DNA of 64,000 nt. It comes from Mycoplasma sp. (ex Biomphalaria glabrata) (GTDB taxonomy: Bacteria > Bacillota_I > Bacilli_A > Mycoplasmatales > GCF-1484045). The position numbers and the translations under genes were made by a program. The first letter of the stretch is position 1; the number at the start of each line of letters is the position of its first letter. Below are positions 1-10,474 of the stretch, piece by piece. The notes under the pieces were generated by a model. The model had not been told where the DNA came from, made no database searches, and was given only the letters and a program-made list of their open reading frames with translations. The stretch is from the NCBI RefSeq assembly GCF_001484045.1, contig NZ_CP013128.1:414283-478282 (forward strand), in the 5' to 3' direction.

Positions 1-513
1 GGTTTTGAATTTGTTGATAAAATCGTTGGAGGAAAAGTTCCAAGAGAATACATTAATCCAGTTCGTGATGGTTTTAAAGAAGCACTTGAAAATGGTTTAT
101 GCTGAGGTTATCCAATGATTGATGTTAAAGCGACATTATTTGATGGTTCATATCATGATGTTGATTCATCAGAAATGGCCTTTAAAATTGCTGCTTCACT
201 AGCATTGAAAGAAGCTAAAGAAAAATGTAAACCAGTTTTACTTGAACCTATTATGGCGGTTAACGTTATTACGCCAGACGAATATTTCGGAGATGTTGTT
301 GGTAACTTATCATCAAGACGTGGAGAAATTCAAGAAACAGATAAAGACGGAAATGCTAATAAAATTAAGGCATTTGTACCATTAAGTGATATGTTTGGAT
401 ACGCTACAGATTTAAGATCATTTACTCAAGGTCGTGGAATTTATACAATGCAATTTAGTCATTATCAAGAGACTCCAAAAAATATTGCTGAAAAAATTCA
501 AAAAGGAAAATAA
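1..513 (+). CDS. fusA: Elongation factor G, C-terminal part
   Basis: This is the last 170 codons of EF-G, the GTPase that moves tRNAs and mRNA through the ribosome. The frame is open from base 1, so the start lies outside the window. Visible hallmarks of domains IV and V are [15 protein letters not shown] (from about residue 40) and [16 protein letters not shown] near the end. A TGA at 103-105 is read as Trp. The next gene begins one base after the TAA. The G domain cannot be seen. Identity is certain from the conserved C-terminal motifs. Confidence 0.97.
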
Positions 514-514
514 T

Positions 515-769
515 ATGCCTAAAAAACTAAAACAGAAAAATATTAAAACTCTTTTGAAAGAGGAAAATCAAAATATTGATCCAATTATCCCAAAAGAACC
601 AGTTGACCCAAAAACAGTAGAAATTAAATCAACTGACAAAAATTTTTTCATTAGTAGAAGATCAGATTTTTTAAAGGAAAAGAAAAAAATGAACACTGTG
701 TTCATTGTTATTCTGATCCTTGTAATTTTAGGAACTATCGGCATTATTCTTTATTACTTTTTAAAGTAA
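515..769 (+). CDS. Small tail-anchored membrane protein, unknown function
   Basis: An 84-residue protein, very basic at its N-terminus, with one strongly hydrophobic segment at about residues 61-82 and almost nothing after it, so it resembles a C-tail-anchored protein. The start is the ATG one base after the fusA stop; the fusA 3' end supplies AAAAGGAAAA as ribosome binding site. Its place between fusA and tuf suggests co-expression with elongation factors. SecE was considered because it is also small with a late membrane helix, but the usual Trp-Pro containing region around the helix is not seen. Function unknown. Confidence 0.75.
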   Translation: MPKKLKQKNIKTLLKEENQNIDPIIPKEPVDPKTVEIKSTDKNFFISRRSDFLKEKKKMNTVFIVILILVILGTIGIILYYFLK

Positions 770-851
770 GCAAGAATATTGTTTTTTTGAATAAAAAATA
801 ATAAAATAAATAAAGTTTTGCAAAAAATTAAGAAAAGAAAGAGGAAATCAA

Positions 852-2036
852 ATGGCAAAAGAAAAATTTACTAGAACCAAAACACATTTTAATATTGGTA
901 CAATTGGTCACGTTGACCACGGAAAAACAACTTTAACAGCTGCAATTACAACATACTTATCAAAATCAGGTAATGCAAAAGCTAAAGGATATTCAGATAT
1001 CGACGCTGCTCCAGAAGAAAGAGAACGTGGAATTACAATTAACACAGCTCACGTTGAGTATGAATCTAAAAAAAGACACTACGCACATGTTGACTGTCCA
1101 GGACATGCTGATTATGTTAAAAACATGATTACAGGTGCTGCTCAAATGGATGGAGCTATCTTAGTAGTATCGGCTACAGATGGCCCAATGCCACAAACCC
1201 GTGAACATATCTTGTTATCAAAACAAGTTGGTGTTCCAAAAATGGTAGTATTTTTAAATAAATGCGACATGGTTGAAGATGAAGAGTTAATTGATTTAGT
1301 TGAAATGGAAGTTAGAGAATTATTATCTCAATACGGTTTTGATGGAGACAATACCCCAGTAATCCGCGGATCAGCTTTGGAAGGATTAAATGGAAATCCT
1401 GTATGAGAAGCTAAATTGGGTGAATTAATTGAAGCTGCTGACACATATTTAGACGACCCAGCTCGTGAAATGGATAAACCATACTTAGTATCAATTGAAG
1501 ATGTGTTTACAATTACAGGACGTGGAACAGTTGTTACAGGTAGAGTTGAAAGAGGAGTTTTACCAATCAACGAAGAAGTTGAAATTATTGGTTTAAAACC
1601 AACAAAGAAAAGTGTTGTAACTGGTATCGAAATGTTCAATAAATACTTAGACGAAGCTACTGCTGGTGATAATGTTGGATTACTATTAAGAGGAGTTCAA
1701 AGATCAGACGTACAAAGAGGACAAGTTATTGCTAAACCAGGTTCAGTTAAAGCTCACACAAAATTTAAAGCTCAAGTATATGCTTTAACTAAAGATGAAG
1801 GTGGACGTCATACACCATTCTTCTCAAATTACAGACCTCAATTCTTCTTTAGAACAACTGATGTTACTGGTGTTATAAACTTAAATCAAGGTGTTGAAAT
1901 GGTTATGCCAGGAGACAATGCGGAATTAAATGTTGAATTAATTGCGCCTGTTGCTATTGAAAAAGGAACAAAGTTCTCAATCCGTGAAGGTGGAAGAACT
2001 ATTGGTGCTGGTTCAATTACTGAAATTATTGCTTAA
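852..2036 (+). CDS. tuf: Elongation factor Tu
   Basis: EF-Tu, 394 residues, the usual length; it delivers aminoacyl-tRNA to the ribosome in a GTP-dependent way. The G1 motif GHVDHGKT is at residues 19-26, DCPGH at about 81-85 and NKCD at about 136-139, followed by the two beta-barrel domains ending in [25 protein letters not shown] precedes the ATG. One TGA (1404-1406) encodes Trp. It has its own 82-base upstream region, with only weak promoter-like sequence (TTGAAT and TAAAGT), and a clear terminator after it, so it is probably a separate or partly separate transcript from fusA. Confidence 0.99.
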
Positions 2037-2059
2037 TTAATTTAAACAATAAATAATAA

Positions 2060-2086
2060 ATAGAAGGTAGTACCTTCTATTTTTTA
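2060..2086 (+). terminator. Rho-independent terminator after tuf
   Basis: A perfect 10-base inverted repeat, ATAGAAGGTA and TACCTTCTAT, is separated by a single G and followed by T residues. It lies 23 bases after the tuf stop. Confidence 0.9.
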
Positions 2087-2087
2087 T

Positions 2088-2093
2088 TACAAT
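2088..2093 (+). promoter_or_regulatory. -10 box of leaderless pepF promoter
   Basis: TACAAT ends 9 bases before the ATG at 2103 and no ribosome binding site lies between, so the transcript would start at or just before the ATG. It directly follows the tuf terminator. Confidence 0.45.
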
Positions 2094-2102
2094 TAAAACA
2101 AT

Positions 2103-3875
2103 ATGAATAATTTAAATAAATATGATTGAAACTTGTTACCTTTGCTTCAAAACAAAACCATTGAACAGTGGAAAAAAGAAATTATTGAGCATTATGAAAT
2201 AATTTTTTCTTTGAAAGGGAAAATTACTAATAGTATTGATAATTTAAAAGAATTCTTAGATCACTCAAAAAAAAGCTCGATTATTGTTTCGAAAATAGGG
2301 TGTTATTTACATAATTTGGAAAATGTTGATTTATCTAATACAGAAATTTCCAAATTAGTTAACGATTTTGATTTATTTTTATATCCTTGAGGGATTAAAT
2401 TATCCTTTGTTTCCAACGAACTTAAAGATAATGTTGAAAAAATACTAAATATGTTGGATGAAGAAACTGCAATTTATAAAAAATCATTTGAGCGATTGAA
2501 AAGAAGAAAAAAACATAAAATTTCTAATCGAGAGGAAAAATTGTTGTCAGTATTATCGAATGCATTAGGTAATTCCGATGAAATATTTTCTAAATTAACA
2601 AATGTTGATTTTTCCTTTGGAGAAGTAGAGGATTCGCAAGGTGTAAAATATAAATTAACTCAGGGAACAGCCTCAAAACTATTGCGCGATAAAGACATTG
2701 TTCTTCGTAAAAATTCATATTTTGCTTTTTGAAAAGAATATAAAAAACATGAAAACACGCTATCAGCAACATATTACGCCAATCTTTGTGAAACTAGTGC
2801 CTTTTCCAAAATTTATAAATATAAAAGCTCACTAGAAGCAGCACTTTTTTCAGATAATGTTACTCCAAAATTTTATAATTTTGCACTTAATCAAATTGCT
2901 AAAAATAGTAAATTATTACTTAAATGAAGGAAAATTCTTGTTAACAAAACTGGTATTTCCAATCCAAAACCATGAGATTGAAATACAGAAATTTTTAGTC
3001 CAATTGATAAGAAATATGAAATTAATGATTCGCAAAGAATTATTAAAGACGCTTTGAGTATTCTTGGTTCAGATTATGTAGCAAAATTAGATAAAGCATT
3101 TGAGAATAATTGAATTGATTGACTACCAAAAGATTCCAAAAGAAGTGGTGCTTATTCGTATGGAGTTTGAGAGGGGAATCCCTACATCTTACTGAATTGA
3201 AATGGTAAATATTTAGATTTATCAACCTTAGCGCATGAGTTAGGTCATTCAATGCACACACTTTACTCAAATGAAAATCAAGATTACGAATATCACGATT
3301 ATCCGATTTTTTTAGCAGAAGTTGCCTCAACAACAAATGAACTTTTACTTGTCGAATATTTATTAAAGCATGAAGAAAATCCGCAAATGAGAGCATACAT
3401 TTTAGAGAATGCTATTAGAGAAATTATTGGAACAATTTACCGTCAAGCGTTATTTGCTGATTTTGAACAAATTGTTCATAATAAAGTTGACCAAAATGAA
3501 CCAATCACGTTGGATGTTTTTAAAAATATTTGTAAAGAATTATATCCAAAATACTTTCCAAAATTAAAAACAGAAACGTATGAGGATGAATTTGAAAATT
3601 TATGAGGATTATATGTTCCGCATTTTTATAGTGATTTTTATGTTTATAAATATGCAACTGCAATGATAAGTGCGATTTCATTTACGAATAAAATTTTGAA
3701 CGGTAATAAAGGCGATGTGGAAAATTATTTATCTTTTTTAAAAATGGGTTCAAGCGAATGACCAATTGATGCTCTTAAGAAATCTGGAGTTGATTTGCTA
3801 GATAAAAAAACTTATGATGAAGCATTTGAATTATTGGAGCATTATTTATGTGAATTGGAAAAGCTTTTAAATTAA
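2103..3875 (+). CDS. pepF: Oligoendopeptidase F (M3 family zinc peptidase)
   Basis: A 590-residue cytoplasmic zinc metallopeptidase of family M3B that cleaves short peptides; the family is usually about 600 residues. The zinc site HELGH is at residues 378-382, followed by the downstream Glu region FLAEVAST, the expected third ligand. Six or more TGA codons are read as Trp, so the gene looks broken under the standard code. The ATG at 2103 gives MNNLNKYDWNLLP, the typical N-terminus. There is no ribosome binding site; a TACAAT 9 bases upstream suggests a leaderless mRNA. It probably digests imported peptides for amino acids. Confidence 0.96.
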
Positions 3876-3877
3876 TT

Positions 3878-3883
3878 TATAAT
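3878..3883 (+). promoter_or_regulatory. Possible -10 box for the 3933 gene
   Basis: TATAAT lies just after the pepF stop and 49 bases before the next ATG; no convincing -35 box. The AAAGGGGG site before 3933 fits a transcript with a leader. Confidence 0.35.
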
Positions 3884-3932
3884 TAAGATGTTTTAATGTA
3901 TATAGTTACATTTACTAATTAAAGGGGGATTT

Positions 3933-4640
3933 ATGGGTATTTATACACCAAGCACAACAGCGGTAAGATCTAGATGATCAAAGGTTTTTAGAGCATTAGC
4001 TTTAATTATTATTATAGGTTTAGGTATTGCAACAACTTCGCTGGCAATCTCGTTAAAAAATGCAAACGGAACAATTGAGCATATGAACGATAATCCAGTT
4101 GATCCAAGTAAATCAGGAAAACAACAAGCCGAGGGTGTCATTGTTCAAACATTTTTAAACTCTAATTCATGACAAAAGAAACAAGGTTCAACAACTGAAT
4201 ATTTAACTATGGCAGAGTTTTTAGGTGAAAATTTAATAAGTACGTTTGTGAGTAAATTGCCACAATTCGATCCAACACAATCAAATTTAAATGCCATTTC
4301 AGCAAGTTCAAGTAGCATAAATATTCTTAATTATTCACTGACTCCTGATGTTACAAATTACAACAGCAATAATCAAAAATACAAAGTTAATGAAGTTCAA
4401 GTAGTATTTACCTGTTCGTTTACATATGTAACAGATAGCCCAACTCCGCCTCCTGCAAAAGGTTATGCTCCAACGATGGAAGTGCATTTAAAATTTAGAA
4501 CAGGAACTGACTACACACAAGACAAGGATCCAAGCGTTTCTCCGACTTCTAATCCAAAAATATTAATATGAACTGATATGATATCTGCCTATTCAATTTA
4601 TATTCCTAATTCGAATAATCCATACCCAGATGGAAATTAA
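3933..4640 (+). CDS. Signal-anchored extracytoplasmic protein, unknown
   Basis: A 235-residue protein with one hydrophobic segment at about residues 23-43 after a short basic N-terminus, then a polar region rich in Ser, Thr, Asn and Pro (PTPPPAKG near residue 165). It is probably anchored in the membrane with most of it outside; no lipobox cysteine is seen. Strong AAAGGGGG ribosome binding site before the ATG. The stop is a TAA followed by TAG, and the next gene begins 2 bases later, so the two are one operon. I do not recognise the family. Confidence 0.8.
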
Positions 4641-4642
4641 TA

Positions 4643-6328
4643 GTGAGCAAAATGAATTCATACATTACAAATTTTAATACAATTGTTGAAAACAATAATT
4701 TAAAAATAAACCACAATCACGAAACTGTTGCAGATAATTTCCCCTTTTTAGAAAAAATAATTGTTTTTGTCGTTGAAAATATAAAAAAAGAAAAATCATT
4801 TATTGGCACTATTGCAATAAACGATAAAACTAATGAAATTTATTTAAACGCGCATCTAATAGTGGCTAAAATATTATTTGATCACTTTTTTCTTAATAAA
4901 AAAATTGATAACGATATAGCAAAAAGAATTAATCACCCTTTAATTAATTCAATTGTAAAAAATGATTTGAATTTTCAACAATCGATCAATTATTTTCATT
5001 ATTTAATAAAGGATTTCACAGATTGATTGGTAGGTGTTAATTTAAAGAAAGAAGATGTTGTAGTTTTTTTTGATAAAGTGCAAATTAATGTTTTACAAAA
5101 TAACATCTATGAAGATCAAGTTATTTCAGACATGAATAATTCATTATCATTAGTTTTTGATACGTCGATTGCTCAATTATTCGAAAACAAATTATTTAAT
5201 TTCATGGATCAAAAACTTGTTTCTAGTAAGTATTCAGAATTGAGAGATATCTTTAATAAAGAATTTAAATCTATTTTTTCACGATTAGCTACTAACCAAA
5301 GTTTTATTAATAATTTAGACAATTTTATTCACTCGTCATTAATAATTGACGATTTATTTTTAGTTTCTCAATCTCAAATTTCTATAAATTATCAAACATG
5401 AAAACACGCTATTTCAATCAGAATAACACGAGTTTTAGAAAGAAATTTTGGCGAAAAAAATAAAACAGTAACTGATTTTGTCAACATATTAAATCATTAT
5501 AAGTTGAGATTTTATATTGTTTTATATTTAGCAACTAAAAAATTTGATAACTTTTCTAATTTATCAACATTATCTATTTTTTGTGCATTAGAATTGTACT
5601 CGCATAATATTCCTTTGGAATTTATTTCAGCAATAATTGTTGAGCATAGCAGACTAGAAAATAATAAAGTTGTAATTGCAAATTCTAAATCATTAGATAA
5701 TGTTTTAAGAAAATTGTTAAGTTATGTATTAAGAATTTATATGTCTAAAAAACCAATTAATTTTAATCAAGCAGGGCAATTATTATTAAATTCAATAGTT
5801 TCATTAAATCAAGTGAACGATATAGATGAATTTATTAAACATGCTAAAGATTTTCTAGTTAAATTTGATGAAAAAAATAACGATGAAGAAGGTATAGATG
5901 ATATTTTAGATGATTCATTTGTTGGTAAATTTTTAAATAACGAGAAAATTAATTCCCCAAAAATGTCATATTTGTTGCCTAAATTAATTATGTTTTCTGA
6001 AATAACAAAATATAAGCATGAGATTGCAGATATTAAAATACCTTATTTAATTTATTTACCTCAGTTATTTCAGAAGAATGTTGAATTGAATCATTTGTCA
6101 ATTGGAGATTTATTCCCGATTGCTGCAGACGATTACCAAAAGCTAGCAACAAATAATATGGATATTCAATTTGCATATATTTCTGCATGCAAAAATTTTA
6201 GTCATTTGTTGCATGATAAAGTAATTCAAGAAACAATAAATACTAGATCATTTAATGAAGATCAGAGAAATAAAAGGAAAAATCAATATATCGATTTATT
6301 TATAGATGTCTTAAGAATAAATAAATAA
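4643..6328 (+). CDS. Large hypothetical protein
   Basis: A 561-residue protein joined across two TGA (Trp) codons at 5024-5026 and 5399-5401. No membrane segment or known motif is visible; it is rich in Asn, Ile, Leu and Phe and looks mostly helical. The GTG at 4643 is chosen because GGA sits a suitable distance upstream; an ATG at 4652 is the alternative. It follows the signal-anchored protein by 2 bases and its stop codon touches the stop of the next, opposite-strand gene with no gap. Function unknown. Confidence 0.8.
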
Positions 6329-6901
6329 CTATTCTTGGAACATTGTTGAAATGTGACTTCTTACTTTTGAAGATTCATTATAGTTTTCTTCAATAAAGTT
6401 GGTAAATTTTCTCTCTAATTCAATTAGTTCGATATATGAAGATACATGAATTACAAAACAACAAACATTTTCCTTTTGCTTAATATTGCATTCGTAATTT
6501 TGAAAAATAATTTTTCTTTTCTCGTTTGTTGTAAAGATTACTCTAGTCTTAAATATATCCATTAATTCGATTTTTTTATCATATTCTGTATTATGTTGAA
6601 CTAAATTTTGACCAAAATAATCAGCTAACTTTAAAGTTAAGTTACTACTTGTAATAGCCATTTCGTGAGTCATAATTTTTGAACCATGGATAGATATAAA
6701 ATCAAATAATTCAGTTATATTGGTTATAGATGTTAATTTAGCATGTAAGCCTTTATAAAAAGATATTATTTTTGGGTGTTGATCATTATCTTCCATTATT
6801 TTTTTTCGATATCTTTCAATTAAAAAATGTTTCACATCTTGAATACTTTCATAAATATCTTCATTAGTTTCTTTAAATATATTTTTAATATCATTATTCA
6901 T
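6329..6901 (-). CDS. Hypothetical protein
   Basis: A 190-residue soluble, charged protein with no membrane segment and no motif I recognise. It is the only minus-strand gene in the first 60 kb and converges on the preceding gene with zero bases between the stops. The ATG at 6901 has no ribosome binding site; a TAAAAT on the minus strand ends 6 bases upstream, suggesting a leaderless mRNA. It is divergent from the ribosomal operon. Confidence 0.7.
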   Translation of the reverse strand: MNNDIKNIFKETNEDIYESIQDVKHFLIERYRKKIMEDNDQHPKIISFYKGLHAKLTSITNITELFDFISIHGSKIMTHEMAITSSNLTLKLADYFGQNLVQHNTEYDKKIELMDIFKTRVIFTTNEKRKIIFQNYECNIKQKENVCCFVIHVSSYIELIELERKFTNFIEENYNESSKVRSHISTMFQE

Positions 6902-6907
6902 ACTTAA

Positions 6908-6913
6908 ATTTTA
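6908..6913 (-). promoter_or_regulatory. -10 box of a leaderless minus-strand promoter
   Basis: TAAAAT on the minus strand, 6 bases before the ATG at 6901, with no ribosome binding site between. Confidence 0.35.
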
Positions 6914-6957
6914 CTTTTTAATAATTTATTTTTTCAAATTTGATTTTATTTTTTTTA

Positions 6958-6966
6958 TGTTAAAAT
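6958..6966 (+). promoter_or_regulatory. Extended -10 promoter of the S10-spc operon
   Basis: TGTTAAAAT, an extended -10 (TG, one base, TAAAAT). A TTGATT lies upstream at 6940-6945 but only 15 bases away. Transcription would start near 6973, leaving a leader of about 48 bases with AAGGAG before rpsJ. Confidence 0.65.
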
Positions 6967-7020
6967 TTTATTTGTGTTTAAAAAAAATCAACACACCAAT
7001 CATAGTTGTTAAGGAGAAAT

Positions 7021-7323
7021 ATGCAAAAACTAAGAATTAGATTAAAAGCATACGATAGCAAAGTACTTGACGAATCAATTAAAAAAATCGTTGAAGTATT
7101 ACAAGGTCTAGAGGCTGATATTAGGGGACCAATTCCACTACCTACAAAAATCGAAAAATATACAATTTTAAGATCTGTACATAAACATAAAGACTCAAGA
7201 GAACAATTTGAAAGAAGAACTCACGTGAGACTAATGGATATTTACAATCCAAATAACAATATTATTAACAAATTGAAATCTCTTTCATTACCTTCATCAG
7301 TAAATATAGAGATTAAATTTTAG
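7021..7323 (+). CDS. rpsJ: 30S ribosomal protein S10
   Basis: S10, 100 residues (usual about 102), a component of the 30S head that also binds NusB in antitermination. The motif [18 protein letters not shown] in the middle is diagnostic. The ATG at 7021 follows AAGGAGAAAT directly; an upstream in-frame TTG at 7006 is rejected because it would overlap that site. It is the first gene of the S10-spc ribosomal operon and sits behind an extended -10 promoter. Confidence 0.98.
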   Translation: MQKLRIRLKAYDSKVLDESIKKIVEVLQGLEADIRGPIPLPTKIEKYTILRSVHKHKDSREQFERRTHVRLMDIYNPNNNIINKLKSLSLPSSVNIEIKF

Positions 7324-7344
7324 TTTATTAGAGAAGGAGTAATA

Positions 7345-8019
7345 ATGAAGGGTTTATTAGGAAAAAAAATTGGAATGACACAAATTTACTCAAAAACTGG
7401 AAAGGCAATCCCTGTAACAGTTATTGAAGTAACACCTAATGTAGTTACACAAGTAAAAACATTAGAAAATGATGGTTATGTAGCTACTCAATTATCTTTT
7501 GGAGATATAAGAGAAAATTTATTAACAAAATCACAAAAAACTCATTTTGCTAAAGCTAATACTACAGCAAAAAAATACACAAGAGAAATTAGAGATATGA
7601 ATGGTTACAATTTAGGTGATAACGTTACTGCTTCTATTTTTCAAAAAGGTGAAATGGTGGATGTAGCTAGTGTATCTAAAGGACACGGGTTTTCAGGACC
7701 TATTAAAAGACATAATCAATCAACAGGTCCAATGGGTCACGGTTCAGGGTACCACAGAGGTGTAGGATCAATGGGTTCAATCACAAATAATAGAATATTT
7801 AAAGGTAAAAACATGCCTGGTCAATATGGACATGACAACACAACAGTTCAAAATTTACAAATTGTAGATTTTAGTGAAGAAAACAACTTTGTATTGGTGA
7901 GCGGAGCAATTCCGGGACCAAAAAATTCATTAGTGGTAATTTATGAATCAATTAAGCATCCAGGAGTTGTTAAACCGATTGAACTTGTAAATTACAATAC
8001 AAAGAAAGAAAGTGAATAA
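7345..8019 (+). CDS. rplC: 50S ribosomal protein L3
   Basis: L3, 224 residues, one of the first proteins to bind 23S rRNA and close to the peptidyl transferase centre. The N-terminus LLGKKIGMTQIYS and the central loop GSGYHRGVGSMGS are typical. GAGAAGGAG precedes the ATG. The stop is separated by one base from the rplD start, so translation is probably coupled. Confidence 0.98.
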   Translation: MKGLLGKKIGMTQIYSKTGKAIPVTVIEVTPNVVTQVKTLENDGYVATQLSFGDIRENLLTKSQKTHFAKANTTAKKYTREIRDMNGYNLGDNVTASIFQKGEMVDVASVSKGHGFSGPIKRHNQSTGPMGHGSGYHRGVGSMGSITNNRIFKGKNMPGQYGHDNTTVQNLQIVDFSEENNFVLVSGAIPGPKNSLVVIYESIKHPGVVKPIELVNYNTKKESE

Positions 8020-8020
8020 T

Positions 8021-8653
8021 ATGCAAGCAAAAGTATTAAATAATAAAGGTCAAGAAGTAAAAAATATTAAACTTGCTGACGATGTTTTCGCTATTGAAAA
8101 TCCAAATAGTCATGCAATTTTTTCATCAGTTATTTCAGAAGAAGCTTCATGAAGACAAGGAACTCATTCTACTAAAACTAAAGCTGAAGTTAGTGGCGGT
8201 GGAAAGAAACCATGAGCTCAAAAAGGTACAGGTAATGCTAGACAAGGTTCTACAAGAAATCCGCAATGAAGACATGGTGGAATTGCTTTTGGACCAAAAC
8301 CAAATAGAAATTACTCATTAAAATTAAATAAAAAAGAACAAAACCTATCATTGAGATCTGCATTATCAATTAAAATGGCAAAACAAGAAATTACAATTAT
8401 TGATTCATTCTCATTAAATGAATTTTCAACTAAAAAGTTCTTAACTAACTTAAAGGATTTAGGACTAGACAACAAAAAAGTTTTAATTATTGCTAATCAA
8501 CCAAGTGATTTTTTAGCAAAATCAGTAGATAATGTTGCTAATGTTTTATTACTTGGTGTAAATCAAGTAACGACAAGAAGCATTTTAAATAACGATGTTA
8601 TTTTAGCTTCAGAGGAATCAATTAAAGCTTTAGAAGAAAGATTGGTGAAATAA
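8021..8653 (+). CDS. rplD: 50S ribosomal protein L4
   Basis: L4, 210 residues, lines the peptide exit tunnel; in other bacteria it also represses the S10 operon. Three TGA codons encode Trp (for example in KKPWAQKGTGNARQGS, the conserved tunnel loop). The ATG lies one base after the rplC stop and the L3 3' end AAAGAAAG may serve as ribosome binding site. rplW starts one base after its stop. Confidence 0.98.
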
Positions 8654-8654
8654 T

Positions 8655-8984
8655 ATGGATTTAATTAATGTAATTAAAAAACCTGTTTTAACAGAAAAAT
8701 CATACCGCGGTATTCAAGATCAAAAATATACATTTGAAGTAGATCGTAAGTCAACAAAACTCGAAATTAAAAAAGCATTTGAACAATTGTTTGGAGCAAA
8801 AGTTGCGAGTGTTAATGTAATTAACAAAGAAGGTAAAAAGAAAACTGTTGGTAGATTCACTGGAAGAAAAAATCATGCTAAATATGCAATTATAACTTTA
8901 AAACCAGGTGAAAAACTAGAAATTTTTGATGAAGCCAATGCTGTTGAAGACAATGCTCAATCAGAACTTAAAGGAGATGAATAA
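8655..8984 (+). CDS. rplW: 50S ribosomal protein L23
   Basis: L23, 109 residues, sits at the tunnel exit and is the docking point for trigger factor and [12 protein letters not shown] near the N-terminus and [20 protein letters not shown] are conserved. A short acidic tail after residue 95 is longer than in many bacteria. The final A of its TAA is the first base of the rplB start codon. Confidence 0.97.
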   Translation: MDLINVIKKPVLTEKSYRGIQDQKYTFEVDRKSTKLEIKKAFEQLFGAKVASVNVINKEGKKKTVGRFTGRKNHAKYAIITLKPGEKLEIFDEANAVEDNAQSELKGDE

Positions 8985-9823
8985 TGCCAGTAAAGGTATA
9001 TAAACCAACCACAAATAGTCGTAGAAATTACTCTGTATTAGATTACAAAGCAACTATTACAAAACAAACTCCAGAAAAAAGCTTAACAGTTTCTTTCAAA
9101 AAACATGCCGGTAGAAATAATCAAGGTGTTATCACGGTAAGACATCAAGGTGGCGGTCACAAAAGAAGATATCGTTTAATCGATTTCAAAAGAAATAAAT
9201 TTGATATCCCAGCTAAAGTAGTGGCGTTTGAATATGATCCAAATAGAACATGTAATATTGCATTATTGAATTATGTTGATGGTGAAAAGAGATACATCAT
9301 TGCTCCACAGAATTTAAATGTCGGTGATGAAATTATTTCAAGCACTAAAGCACCAATCAAACCAGGGAACACATTACCATTAATTAATATTCCTGAAGGT
9401 ACATTTATTCACAATGTTGAAATGAATCCTGGAAGAGGTGGACAACTAGCAAGAAGTGCTGGAAGTTCTGTTCAAATTTTAGGATTTGAAGAAGGTAATA
9501 AATATGCAATCGTTCGTTTAACTAGTGGTGAAACGAGAAAAATTCTTTCAAATTGTTTAGCAACAATTGGTACAGTTGGAAATGAAGAACACAATATTGT
9601 TTCTATCGGTAAAGCCGGGAGAAGCCGTTGAATGGGAATTAGACCAACCGTTCGTGGATCTGTTATGAACCCAAATGATCACCCACATGGTGGTGGTGAA
9701 GGTAAAACGCCAGTTGGACGTAAAAGTCCAATGACTCCATGAGGTAAAAAAGCTTATGGTGTTAAAACAAGAAATAAGAAAAAATTTAGCTCTAAATTAA
9801 TCATTAGAGGAAGAAAGAAATAG
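8984..9823 (+). CDS. rplB: 50S ribosomal protein L2
   Basis: L2, 279 residues, essential for peptidyl transferase activity and subunit joining. [19 protein letters not shown] (about residue 47) and [13 protein letters not shown] near residue 230 are the family signatures. Two TGA Trp codons occur, at conserved positions such as [12 protein letters not shown]. The ATG overlaps the rplW stop by one base; AAAGGAG lies just upstream. Confidence 0.99.
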
Positions 9824-9832
9824 GGAGGGAAT

Positions 9833-10108
9833 ATGGCTCGTAGTTTAAAGAAAAGTTATTTCGTTGAAGAAAGCTTAGTAAAAAAAGTTAAAGCAATGAA
9901 TGAAAGTAACAAACGTTCAGTAATTAAAACTTGATCAAGAAGAAGCACAATAATTCCTGAATTTATAGGGCATACATTTGCCGTTCATAATGGTAAAGAA
10001 CACATCCCTGTTTTCATTAGAGAAGATATGGTTGGTTACAAATTAGGACAATTCGTTCCAACAAGAAAATTTGTTACACACAGTAAAAACAAAAGTGATA
10101 GTAAGTAG
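9833..10108 (+). CDS. rpsS: 30S ribosomal protein S19
   Basis: S19, 91 residues (usual 92), in the 30S head next to S13. [18 protein letters not shown] and [11 protein letters not shown] are diagnostic, and one TGA encodes the conserved Trp of TWSRRSTI. GGGAGGGA precedes the ATG. It contains too many short frames under the standard code to be found without recoding TGA. Confidence 0.98.
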
Positions 10109-10127
10109 TCATAGAGAAAGGTAGATT

Positions 10128-10472
10128 ATGGAAGCAAAAGCATTTGTAAGTAAAATTAGAATTACACCAAGAAAAATGCGTTTAGTTGTTGATTTAGTTA
10201 GAAATAAATCTGTAAACGAAGCGTCATTAATCTTAAAAAATACAGATAAATCAGGAGCATATGTTGTTTCAAAATTATTGAAATCAGCAATTGCAAATGC
10301 AGTTAATAATCAAGGAATGAAAGCTGATGAACTAGTTATCTCGTCAATAATGGTAGGAGATGGACCAACATTAAAAAGAATGCATCCAAGAGCTAGAGGT
10401 AGATCTGGAGCAATTTTAAAGAGAAGTTGTAACATCAATATAACATTGTCAGACAATAAAGGTCAGGAGTAA
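10128..10472 (+). CDS. rplV: 50S ribosomal protein L22
   Basis: L22, 114 residues, contacts all 23S rRNA domains and reaches the exit tunnel. KIRITPRKMRLVVDLVRNK near the start and MHPRARGRSG (tunnel loop end) are typical. The ATG at 10128 follows AGAAAGGT. The stop is two bases before the rpsC start. Confidence 0.98.
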   Translation: MEAKAFVSKIRITPRKMRLVVDLVRNKSVNEASLILKNTDKSGAYVVSKLLKSAIANAVNNQGMKADELVISSIMVGDGPTLKRMHPRARGRSGAILKRSCNINITLSDNKGQE

Positions 10473-10474
10473 AA

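Noticed and set aside
515-769. SecE for the small membrane protein before tuf
   Set aside because: Size fits but the conserved Trp-Pro region and helix surroundings of SecE are missing.
1328-1639. Minus-strand open frame of 103 codons within tuf
   Set aside because: It lies fully inside the conserved EF-Tu gene, is made of complement codons and has no ribosome binding site or conserved sequence.
2857-3396. Open frames on both strands inside pepF
   Set aside because: They overlap the continuous pepF frame (with TGA as Trp) which covers the active-site HELGH; they are shadows.
8073-8321. A plus-strand 82-codon frame in rplD
   Set aside because: The true L4 frame, with TGA as Trp, covers this whole region and carries the conserved loop.
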